From NCBI GenBank assembly GCA_002433075.1, contig DJHM01000022.1, positions 410,261 through 445,874 on the forward strand: 35,614 nt of DNA. Reading direction: 5' to 3'. The notes beneath the pieces are model-generated. The model had not been told where the DNA came from, did not search any database, and saw nothing but the letters and a program-made list of their open reading frames with translations. A program made the position numbers and the translations under genes. Positions 15,019 through 21,675 of the stretch are shown piece after piece. Every line of letters begins with the position of its first letter. The stretch's first letter is position 1. Source of the DNA: Latescibacteria bacterium UBA6620 (GTDB lineage: Bacteria > Latescibacterota > UBA2968).

Positions 15019-15645
15019 ATGTTGACTGCCCTTTTCACAGCCGCGTTGCTTACCGCATCCGCCACCTCCCAAGAGGCACCGATCGCCGGCTTGCTCGGCA
15101 GTATGGGAGACCACCATTACAAGGTCACAACCGAAAAACCGCTCGCTCAACGTTTCTTCGACCAGGGGCTCGTGCTCACCTACGGGTTCAACCATCTGGA
15201 GGCGGAGCTTTCATTCAGAGAAGCCGCCCGTCGCGATCCGCAATGTGTGATGGCGTGGTAGGGCGTGGCCCTCGTGCAGGGCCCGAACATCAATCTCGGC
15301 ATGCAACCAACCGCGGTTCCCAAGGCGTGGGAAGGCATCCAGAAAGCGCTCTCGCTTCGTGATTCTGTCACCCAGAAGGAACGTGACCTGATTGACGCCC
15401 TCGCCACTCGATACGAAGAGACGGGTTCTGAGGATCGAACGGTCCTGGACCAGGCCTACGCCGACGCAATGGGGGCGCTGCATTCGAAATACCCGGAGGA
15501 TACCGACATCGGTACCCTCTATGCCGAATCCCTGATGGACCTTCACCCGTGGGATTACTGGGAGGCCAACGGAGTGCCAAAGCCCTGGGCGAACGAGATC
15601 CTTGCCGCTCTCGACGACGTACTCTCCAGGGATCTCGATAACCGT
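15019..15645 (+). pseudogene. Broken TPR-family exported protein (nonsense codon and missing 3' end)
   Basis: A signal-peptide-bearing protein (MLTALFTAALLTASATSQ) with good ribosome site GGGAG reads through FFDQGLVLTYGFNHLEAE and AARRDPQCVMAW to an in-frame TAG at 15259-15261. It resumes in the same frame with GVALVQGPNINLGM and continues to WANEILAALDDVLSRDLDN, where homology stops. In the family I recall (long TPR-related secreted proteins), this site reads C-A-M-x-Y-W-G, so TAG replaces a TGG Trp codon (one G-to-A change). Full-length members continue well past this point with HYYIHAVE-like sequence that is absent here; the break coincides with a 44-bp repeat at 15646. Both lesions argue for a dead gene. 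A sequencing error could explain the stop but not the missing end. Confidence 0.8.
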
Positions 15646-15689
15646 GACTCTTTCGGATATCGGAGATCTGCAGTCAGGTTTCGGATATC
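15646..15689 (+). repeat. 44-bp intergenic direct repeat, left copy
   Basis: This element begins GACTCTTTCGGATATCGG and ends in a second TCGGATATC exactly 12 nt after GGAGATC. It aligns without gaps to 20285-20328 at 38 of 44 positions, in the same orientation. It sits exactly where the TPR pseudogene loses homology and 13 nt from the stop of the dehydroquinase-like gene. Confidence 0.8.
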
Positions 15690-15702
15690 TGCGGTTCGTT
15701 TT

Positions 15703-16701
15703 TCAGGTCAACTGTCCATTCAGAAGGCTTTTCAGGTCGATGGACGAGTCGATCTCGGACTGGGCGAGCCACTCGGGCCAGTACTCTTCTGCGCGCTGGT
15801 TGATCTTGTAGTCGATGCTTTCGAACGCCGCCTTGACGTCCCGGATCAGCGGCTGGTCGGTGAACGCGCCCGGCCAGTAGTCTCTCTTGGAGTGCACCAG
15901 CATCGATCCCATCAGCGCCGACGTGATGCGTGCAAGCTTGCCGCACTCGCCCATCGCCATCATTACGAAGGGGATCTCGGCCTGACGACGCAACGCCACT
16001 GTTGTCGCCAACGTGTCGACAATGTCCTCCATAATGGCGTTGAATCTCACGATCTTAAGCGCGTCGGCCCCGCGCTCCTCCGCCAGCTTGCAGATCCACA
16101 AAGCTTTATCGATCGGCAATCGCGTCAGCGCGTGCGTCGAGGCCAGCACTTCGCCCCCTCTTGCGTGCGTCTCCTCGATCAGACGCATCTGCTTCTCAAC
16201 CGCTTCCGAATCCTCGGTAATCTCCGCGGGATAGGACTCGGGATTCATCGCGTAGGCGATGCCCTCTGGGGATGACATGTCGTGCCGTGGTTGTGGGTCG
16301 AACGTATCGAGTTCCAGATCGTACCCTGAGCACCCCACGTCAACGAGCTGAAGCTGTAGCTCCATTCGCTTCACATCGTCGGGTGCCGCCGTCGCGACAG
16401 CATCCGTCGCCTCACGGCCGTAGCGCCGATAGGTCGTCACGGTGGGCAGTGTCGTCCTGCGAAACAGAGGCGCAAGTGCCTTGGCCGTTCGATATTCGTC
16501 CAGCATCCAGGCCAGGTTGAGTTCAAATGCGTGGGCCCCCGCCCGTTCCGACTGGTGCATCTCGAGCAACGCCTCCTCGGGGGTGGGCTTCTGGATCACG
16601 GCAAAGATGAACGGCTGCGGAACATCGGTGAATGCAGTCCGCTTGAAGTCGACCGCGTTCTCCATCCCGAAAATCTGATCCTGCGTCGGAGTCTCTTTCA
16701 T
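15703..16701 (-). CDS. Type I 3-dehydroquinate dehydratase-like protein with altered substrate pocket
   Basis: A 332-residue protein with the fold signature of class I dehydroquinases: Schiff-base Lys at K216 (GADALKIVRF), general-base His at H190 (EVLASTH), E130 in YDLELD, E60 in FELNL, and R258 in MGECGKLARI. It is longer than standard AroD (about 250 residues), with extra sequence at both ends and near 132-165. The Arg two residues after the first Glu in AroD (ELR) is Asn here, and the C-terminal SxPGQ substrate loop reads YWPGAFTDQ. The Schiff-base chemistry is kept but the substrate contact residues are not. It is the last gene of a minus-strand acid-sugar module. GGAGGA precedes the ATG at 16701. 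It may be an aldolase or dehydratase on another keto acid. Confidence 0.8.
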   Translation of the reverse strand: MKETPTQDQIFGMENAVDFKRTAFTDVPQPFIFAVIQKPTPEEALLEMHQSERAGAHAFELNLAWMLDEYRTAKALAPLFRRTTLPTVTTYRRYGREATDAVATAAPDDVKRMELQLQLVDVGCSGYDLELDTFDPQPRHDMSSPEGIAYAMNPESYPAEITEDSEAVEKQMRLIEETHARGGEVLASTHALTRLPIDKALWICKLAEERGADALKIVRFNAIMEDIVDTLATTVALRRQAEIPFVMMAMGECGKLARITSALMGSMLVHSKRDYWPGAFTDQPLIRDVKAAFESIDYKINQRAEEYWPEWLAQSEIDSSIDLKSLLNGQLT

Positions 16702-16725
16702 CAGTCATCCTCCGGAAGCGGCGTG

Positions 16726-17859
16726 CTACCAGTTGGCGTAGGAACCGTCGTCACGACGGAATCCGAATCCCTTTTCGTACGTCATCGCGCGGGTCTCATC
16801 CATCGCTTTTTCATCGAAGTCGATGCCTAACCCGGGACCTTCGGGAGGAAGCAGGTAACCATCTCGGAACGGCATCTGACGAGGAAACACGTCCGTCAGG
16901 TAGGACATCGGCGGACTCGGCAACTCACACACACCCACAAGGGGCGAAGATAGGCACAGATGGAGGGCCGCAGCCGTCGCCACCGTGCCTCCCGGTGCGT
17001 GTGGCGCAAGATGGATGTAGTGTGTTTCCCCCCACCCCGCGATCTTCTTCGCCTCCGTGAGCCCCCCGACGATCCCCAGGTCTACACGGATGTAATCCAA
17101 CAGGTCTTCTTCGATCGCCTGCTGGAATCGCCACTTGCTGTCCCACTGTTCACCAACCGCGATCGGGACCGACGTGTGCTGGCGAAGCAGCCGGAGACTT
17201 TGCGGGCTCTCGCTTCGCAGCGGGTCTTCCACGAAGAATGGTCGATATTGCTGAACCCCGTTGCAGAATTCGATTGCCGAGGGCGGGTCGAGGCGCGTGT
17301 GGACGTCGAAGCAGATTCCGATGTCGTCCCCCACCGTCTCCCGCACGACACGAACCTGCTCGATCCCGAACCGAACCGCTCGGCCAGGTTCCAGGACACC
17401 CGATCCCGCCGGGTCGCACATCCCCCACCGAACGAAGCGCCACCCCTCGTCGACCGCCTGCTTCGCGCATCGCGCCAGCTCGTCCAGGTCGTGTCGCCCC
17501 CCGATGTGCGGGTAACAGACCACCTTGTCGCGCGTCAGGCCTCCAAGCAGCTCATAGACTGGAACGCCGAGGGCCTTTCCCTTGATATCCCACAGCGCGA
17601 TGTCGACCGCGCTCACTGCCGCGCTCTGAATCACTCCCCCGGGAAAAAACCCACCCCGAAACATCACCTGCCACAGATGTTCGATCCGAAAGGGGTCCTG
17701 CCCGATCACGTCCGGTGAGAACGCCTTGATCGTCTCCGCGACCGCGTGTCCCTGCCGGCTCAGCCCGTCACACCCGATCCCGTGGATTCCCTCATCGGTC
17801 TCGACCTTGACGAACAGGCCCTGGGGGATGATCCAGGTTTTCAGCGCAGTGATTTTCAT
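16726..17859 (-). CDS. Enolase-superfamily acid-sugar dehydratase (D-galactonate dehydratase-like)
   Basis: A 377-residue member of the mandelate racemase/muconate lactonising group. The metal ligands D185 (FDVH), E211 (VEDP) and E237 (VGEQ), and the catalytic pair H187 and H287 (APHAP) plus E312, keep the spacing I recall for E. coli D-galactonate dehydratase. The N-terminal capping domain and the conserved AVDIALWDIKGKALGVPVYELLGG are present. The KxK base motif of mandelate racemase is absent, which supports dehydratase rather than racemase chemistry. It would convert an aldonic acid to its 2-keto-3-deoxy form. It lies 24 nt upstream of the dehydroquinase-like gene in the same direction. 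The exact substrate is not determinable here. Confidence 0.88.
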   Translation of the reverse strand: MKITALKTWIIPQGLFVKVETDEGIHGIGCDGLSRQGHAVAETIKAFSPDVIGQDPFRIEHLWQVMFRGGFFPGGVIQSAAVSAVDIALWDIKGKALGVPVYELLGGLTRDKVVCYPHIGGRHDLDELARCAKQAVDEGWRFVRWGMCDPAGSGVLEPGRAVRFGIEQVRVVRETVGDDIGICFDVHTRLDPPSAIEFCNGVQQYRPFFVEDPLRSESPQSLRLLRQHTSVPIAVGEQWDSKWRFQQAIEEDLLDYIRVDLGIVGGLTEAKKIAGWGETHYIHLAPHAPGGTVATAAALHLCLSSPLVGVCELPSPPMSYLTDVFPRQMPFRDGYLLPPEGPGLGIDFDEKAMDETRAMTYEKGFGFRRDDGSYANW

Positions 17860-17887
17860 CAGGGCCGTCCGTTCTCACGAAGAGTTC

Positions 17888-17927
17888 GCCGTCCGGAGGT
17901 AGATCCTGAGCAAAGTCGAAGGACGGC
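17888..17927. repeat. Inverted repeat containing a TTCGACTTTGCTCAGG-type motif
   Basis: GCCGTCC (17888-17894) and GGACGGC (17921-17927) are perfect 7-bp arms around 26 nt. On the minus strand the interior begins TTCGACTTTGCTCAGGATC, a motif I know as a dispersed intergenic repeat in several environmental bacterial genomes. It fills the gap between the Ldh2 and enolase-superfamily genes. Confidence 0.6.
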
Positions 17928-17936
17928 TCCCACCGA

Positions 17937-17964
17937 TTTGCATTTTGAGCTTTGCACTTTGAAT
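17937..17964. repeat. Two-copy 14-bp tandem repeat
   Basis: TTTGCATTTTGAGC (17937-17950) is followed directly by TTTGCACTTTGAAT (17951-17964), 11 of 14 positions alike. It ends at the stop codon of the minus-strand Ldh2 gene and is noticeably AT-rich compared with the surroundings. Confidence 0.55.
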
Positions 17965-19007
17965 TAGTCGATATCCGGCTTCGCCACGCCGACTTTCTCC
18001 GCCGCCTCGACGATCGCGTTCCACGTGGGGTCCTCAAGATAAATCCCCTCGGCTTCGCGCTGGGCCCGCGTCTCGGCTTCGATTTCCCCCGGGAAGTAGA
18101 TCTTATCGAACCCGGGCATCTTCTTCGAAGACTTCACCCAATCGATCAGGATACTCATTTCGTTCTTGTACTCTTCCAGATCGATAAAACTCTCGACCTT
18201 GATTGCCATCGCGAGGTACCCTCGGCCCCCGCGCGTCGGTTCTGCTGCGCTCACACCCGACCAGGTCAACGCCGCGAGGGCTTCGACCATCATCGCCAAT
18301 CCGTAGCCTTTGTGTCCGGAAGGGCCTCCAAGCGGGAGCATCGCAACCGGATTGTCGCCGCCGAATCGGTGCGGATCGGTCACCGTATTGCCGTCCTCAT
18401 CCACAAGCCATCCTTCGGGAACCTCCTGACCTCGCGCGGCGTGGACCGCCACTTTCCCGCCCGCCGCCATACTGGTCGTCATGTCCAACATCATCGGGTA
18501 GGGGCCCGGCGTCGGCCAGCTGACTGAAATCGGGCTGGGAGGCAACCGTCGGCTCGTGCCGCCAAACGGTGCGGTGAAGTGTCCGCCCCCATTCAGAAAC
18601 AGCAACCCGATGCATCCCTGTTCTGCCGCCAGGGGTGGAAAGTCGCCCAACCGTCCGATATGGCTTGATCGATAGACGCCCACGGCGCCGAACGAATGCT
18701 CCTGCGCCATGTCGACCGCCGTCTGCATCGCAGTACGACACAGGACGATCCCGAAGCTCCGGTTTGCGTCCCAGATCTCAACACCCGGGGACTTCCGTTC
18801 CACCTTCGGGTTCACGGCCTTGATGCCGCCCTCGACCAGGGAGGCAGTGTATCCCGGTACGCGGATCACACCGTGTGAGTCGTGACCGGCAAGATTGGAG
18901 TCCACCAGGTGGTCAATTGCTGCTCGAGCTTGATCCTCCGGCAGCCCGGTGGCCGCGAAGATCGCCGCGCCGAAGTCGCGCATGACGGTATGCTGAATTG
19001 TCGCCAT
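17964..19007 (-). CDS. Ldh2-family malate/lactate (NAD(P)-dependent 2-hydroxyacid) dehydrogenase
   Basis: A 347-residue member of the malate/L-lactate dehydrogenase (YlbC/ComC) family, unrelated to Rossmann-type LDH. Family landmarks: GHDSHGVIRVPGY (41-53) with the active-site His, GVYRSSHIGRLG, PMMLDMTTSMAAGGK, and GHKGYGLAMMVE. The enzyme oxidises a 2-hydroxy acid or reduces a keto acid with NAD(P). An upstream in-frame ATG at 19061 would add 18 residues, but the ATG at 19007 has AAGGAAGG 5 nt before it and starts the conserved domain. It begins 10 nt after the SMP-30-like gene, clearly the same operon. The substrate is probably an acid-sugar intermediate by context. Confidence 0.9.
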   Translation of the reverse strand: MATIQHTVMRDFGAAIFAATGLPEDQARAAIDHLVDSNLAGHDSHGVIRVPGYTASLVEGGIKAVNPKVERKSPGVEIWDANRSFGIVLCRTAMQTAVDMAQEHSFGAVGVYRSSHIGRLGDFPPLAAEQGCIGLLFLNGGGHFTAPFGGTSRRLPPSPISVSWPTPGPYPMMLDMTTSMAAGGKVAVHAARGQEVPEGWLVDEDGNTVTDPHRFGGDNPVAMLPLGGPSGHKGYGLAMMVEALAALTWSGVSAAEPTRGGRGYLAMAIKVESFIDLEEYKNEMSILIDWVKSSKKMPGFDKIYFPGEIEAETRAQREAEGIYLEDPTWNAIVEAAEKVGVAKPDID

Positions 19008-19017
19008 AGTACCTTCC

Positions 19018-19722
19018 TTAAAGGTCTGTTTCGATCGTCGCGATCCAGCCGGATGCCGCATCGCAGTACATCAGTTTATCTTCGAACAGCGTCAGGCCGT
19101 GTGGCTCGGGGTGCGGCTCGGGCACGTCGATCCGTGCGATTTCTTCACCCGATGCCAGGTCGAACTTGATGATGACTCTATCCGAGGTGAACACGCACCA
19201 GATGCCGTCCTCGAGACGCACCACGCCGTGAACCCGCTCCAGCGGCAGATCGATCGACCGTTGGAGCGACCAGTCGGAGATCTTCACCTTGTGAAGTTTC
19301 CGATGCGTCGTCGACGTCACCCACAGCGTGTCGTCCTCGAAGTTGTCGTATTCAAGGCCGTGGGTACCGGTGTCACCGATGATGGGCCATCTGTCCAGCG
19401 TCTCTCCGGTTTCCGGGTCCGACTTAACCACGTGTCCTTTGTCTGCATCGTTCGGCCGCGGTCCTCGGCGCGCGTGGCCCGAACCGTTCGCCCCAAGCCA
19501 CAGTGCCCCGCCGCCCGCCGTCAGACCACTCGTATTAGAGGACTCGGTCTGAACTTCGCGAATCAGGTAGGTCGACCCGAATCGATCCGGCTCCTCCCCC
19601 GTCTTTGTCAACGACACGCGATCGCTCACCTGACAGGCCACCAGAAGGCCTTCGTCGGTCATCTGGATCCCGTTCGGCAGCCCGTAAATGGACCGATATA
19701 CTTTTTCAATTTTCACGCTCAT
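19018..19722 (-). CDS. SMP-30/gluconolactonase-like beta-propeller protein
   Basis: A 234-residue protein with repeated beta-strand units: GLPNGIQMTDEGLLVACQ, GGGALWLGANGSG, THGLEYDNFEDDTLWV, VHGVVRLEDGIWCV, PHGLTLFEDKLMYC. These resemble SMP-30/YvrE or NHL-type propellers, which include sugar lactonases. It has no signal peptide, so is probably cytosolic, and is shorter than typical gluconolactonases (about 290-300). The acidic metal ligands expected for a lactonase cannot be assigned with confidence. AGGAGAGAG precedes the ATG at 19722. Its place between a VOC protein and Ldh2 suggests hydrolysis of an aldonolactone before dehydration; that is inference. Confidence 0.75.
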   Translation of the reverse strand: MSVKIEKVYRSIYGLPNGIQMTDEGLLVACQVSDRVSLTKTGEEPDRFGSTYLIREVQTESSNTSGLTAGGGALWLGANGSGHARRGPRPNDADKGHVVKSDPETGETLDRWPIIGDTGTHGLEYDNFEDDTLWVTSTTHRKLHKVKISDWSLQRSIDLPLERVHGVVRLEDGIWCVFTSDRVIIKFDLASGEEIARIDVPEPHPEPHGLTLFEDKLMYCDAASGWIATIETDL

Positions 19723-19748
19723 CTCTCTCTCCTGTGTTGCGGTGAACC

Positions 19749-20141
19749 CTAGGCCTGTCCCAGCGGCTCGGGACGGTGGATCAACTGAAGAATATTCCCC
19801 TCCGGATCAGGGAAGAAGTTGCGCTTGTTGCCACCACCGGCGTCGTGGCTCTCGTTTTGGAACGTCACACCCTTTTCTTCGAGATGGGCGACCACCTCGT
19901 CATAATCCTCGGCCGTGAATGCGATGTGCCGGATCCCGACGTCGTCGTTCGCCTGCTCGCCGCCAGGTTTGTCACTCGCCTTCAGAAACTCGAGCATCCC
20001 ACCGCCCGGAAGCGACAGGAAATACTGGCCTCGATCCTCCATCGCGACGATCACGTTGAATCCCAGGACATCCCGGTACCAAGCGATAAGTTCAGCAGGA
20101 TCCGCAGCCATGATGGCGGTATGTTCAATATCCGTGATCAC
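19749..20141 (-). CDS. VOC (glyoxalase/bleomycin-resistance fold) family protein
   Basis: A 130-residue single-domain VOC protein with two beta-alpha-beta-beta-beta units. Probable metal ligands are H7 (IEHTAI), E51 (MLEFL) and H72 (IRHIAF). The fourth position, usually Glu in the final strand, appears to be Q119 (ILQLIH), so metal binding may be altered. NFFPDPEGNILQL is the family's C-terminal motif. It starts at GTG 20141 with AGGAAAG about 6 nt upstream, and is the first gene of the five-gene minus-strand operon. It may act as an isomerase, epimerase or dioxygenase-like enzyme; the substrate is unknown. Confidence 0.88.
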   Translation of the reverse strand: MITDIEHTAIMAADPAELIAWYRDVLGFNVIVAMEDRGQYFLSLPGGGMLEFLKASDKPGGEQANDDVGIRHIAFTAEDYDEVVAHLEEKGVTFQNESHDAGGGNKRNFFPDPEGNILQLIHRPEPLGQA

Positions 20142-20162
20142 GGGACTTTCCTCTGAGTGTGT

Positions 20163-20205
20163 GATAAAGCCCTTTATCGTTACCGCGCGAGATGCCCGTC
20201 GTCAA
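20163..20205 (-). promoter_or_regulatory. Candidate promoter and operator of the minus-strand catabolic operon
   Basis: GATAAAG (20163-20169), CC, CTTTATC (20172-20178) is a perfect 16-nt inverted repeat 22 nt upstream of the GTG start. Just behind it on the minus strand lie TTGACG (20205-20200) and, after 17 nt, the weak -10 TAACGA (20182-20177), which overlaps the dyad. This geometry fits a repressor site over the promoter of an inducible catabolic operon. The -10 is poor, so the promoter call is tentative. Confidence 0.4.
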
Positions 20206-20248
20206 CCGGTTTGTGGAAGAAGAAACCAATATCAGAAATCCGATCAGA

Positions 20249-20328
20249 GATCTCCGATCTCAGAAAGGGTGCGTTGACCAGAGAGACGCTTTCGGATATC
20301 GGAGATCATCAATCAGATCTCGGATATC
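20249..20328. repeat. Right copy of the 44-bp repeat plus an inverted partial copy
   Basis: The direct copy is 20285-20328 (38/44 match to 15646-15689). Upstream, 20249-20267 is the inverse of 20289-20307 at 17 of 19 positions, so the pair can form a long hairpin with a 21-nt loop. Between 20142 and 20400 no intact gene is visible: the stretch holds the operator-like dyad (20163-20178), these repeats, and about 70 nt with nothing recognised. Confidence 0.8.
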
Positions 20329-20400
20329 GCTTCTCTTCACTTCACATACAGCTGCTCATGAAACACCGTCCGGCTCCATCCCCGATATCCATCTTCCACC

Positions 20401-20772
20401 GTACTCCTCGTCGGGACATTCCTCAGCCGCATTCTGGGGCCCCACCACCGGATGTCCGTGATCGATGACGGGGATCGAGCCCTTCGGGCCTTCAAGACGG
20501 ACACGTTCGACGTCGCCCTGATCGACCTCGGATTGCCCGGTCGCCCGGGGGATCAGGTCGCGGAGGAGATCGCCCGGCGCGATCCTTCAGTCGTTCGTGT
20601 GCTTGTCACCGAATGGTATCTCCAGGAAGACGACAGCCTCCTTAAACCTTTCGACCTCCACATTCAGAAGCCCCTCTCCAGCGCTTCCCAGGTGCGAAAC
20701 ATCATCGCCGAAGCGATGGCCCTTCGCACCACACGCCAGAAAACCCTTCCCGAGCCCGTTCCCGGAGACTGA
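20401..20772 (+). pseudogene. Remnant of a response-regulator receiver domain (decayed N-terminus)
   Basis: From the ATG at 20452 the frame encodes a good receiver C-terminal half: DVALIDLGLPGRPGD carries the phosphoacceptor Asp, VRVLVT the conserved Thr, and HIQKPLSSASQV the conserved Lys. Upstream in the same frame (from 20401) TVLLVGTFLSRILG recalls the first strand and helix, but the acidic pair after LLV is lost (GT) and about 6-8 residues seem deleted before DDGDRALRAF. There is no ribosome site or plausible start codon in front of the first strand. It begins about 70 nt after the right repeat, mirroring the truncated gene at the left repeat. It ends in a short tail, so the parent was a receiver-only protein or the C-terminus of a hybrid kinase. 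Confidence 0.65.
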
Positions 20773-20922
20773 CCGCATCGAGAGCTCTTCCAGCGGAGGA
20801 GCTTGTTGGCGTTGAACGAAGACCTTAATTTGGGTCCTTCGTCGGCGGCTCGATTTCTGATCACCTTTGGAGTTGCTGGCAGTGGCAGCGTTGGCATCTC
20901 GCCCGAAGAGAGGGAATCGAAC

Positions 20923-21645
20923 ATGCTCGGTAGCATCTCCAACGAACAAAACGAACGCATTGACTACACCCTTCACGATGTGGCGGAAAATACGACCGAC
21001 ATCATCGTCATCGGCCACGGTGTGACCGGCAATAAAGATCGGCCTTTCGTCGTAGCCCTCGCCGAGAGGCTGGCGGCTTCTGGTTTTCCCACAGTGCGCA
21101 TATCTTTCTCGGGGAACGGAGACTCGGAGGGCCGGTTCGAGGAGGCGACAATCTCAAAAGAGGTCGACGACCTCGGATGCGTAATCGACGCCGCATCCGG
21201 GCGCAGCGTAGCCTACGTGGGCCACAGTATGGGAGGCGCCGTCGGCGTGCTTCGTGCGAGCACCGACGACCGGATTCAGCGTCTGGTCTCGCTGGCCGGA
21301 ATGGTCCACACCGAATCCTTCGCCCAGACCGAGTTCGGCGACGTCGTTCCCGGTCAAGGAGGAATGTGGGACGACGGCGATTGTCCCCTCTCGCAGGCGT
21401 ATATGGACGATATGGCAGCAATCCATTCCGTTGCCGACCGCGGAGAAGACATCCGGGTACCCTGGATGCTCGTGCACGGCACCGAAGACGACGTCGTTCC
21501 GCTCCAGGACAGCTTGGACATCTACGAACGAGCGAACGAACCCAAGTCTCTCGTGCGGATCGACAACGCCGATCACGTCTTCTCCGAGCATACCCCTCAG
21601 ATGATTCGGGCCGTCGTCGACTGGTTCCAGACGACAGGCGGGTAG
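20923..21645 (+). CDS. Alpha/beta hydrolase
   Basis: A 241-residue cytosolic alpha/beta hydrolase. The oxyanion segment IIVIGHGVTGNKDRP (27-41) is followed by nucleophile S102 in GHSMGG, acid D189 in HGTEDDVVP and catalytic His H218 in DNADHVF, so the triad is complete. It resembles small esterases of the family around YjfP/FrsA-like hydrolases that carry FSGNGDSEG. I choose the ATG at 20923 because the conserved fold begins right after it and GAGAGGGA lies upstream. A TTG at 20803 with a good GGAGGAG ribosome site would add 40 residues of unremarkable sequence and remains possible. The substrate is unknown. Confidence 0.87.
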   Translation: MLGSISNEQNERIDYTLHDVAENTTDIIVIGHGVTGNKDRPFVVALAERLAASGFPTVRISFSGNGDSEGRFEEATISKEVDDLGCVIDAASGRSVAYVGHSMGGAVGVLRASTDDRIQRLVSLAGMVHTESFAQTEFGDVVPGQGGMWDDGDCPLSQAYMDDMAAIHSVADRGEDIRVPWMLVHGTEDDVVPLQDSLDIYERANEPKSLVRIDNADHVFSEHTPQMIRAVVDWFQTTGG

Positions 21646-21675
21646 TCGTACATCGATCGAGATTCCACCCTCATC

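Noticed and set aside
15265..16275. 336-residue plus-strand frame continuing the TPR pseudogene across the repeat
   Set aside because: Only the first part (to about 15645) is homologous; beyond the repeat it is antisense to the dehydroquinase-like gene.
15646..20328. Insertion sequence or integron interpretation of the repeat-bounded module
   Set aside because: No transposase, integrase, terminal inverted repeats or target duplication is visible; a repeat-mediated rearrangement is the most that can be said.
20157..20468. 103-residue plus-strand frame through the right repeat
   Set aside because: Its sequence is translation of the repeat and operator region with no ribosome site or domain.
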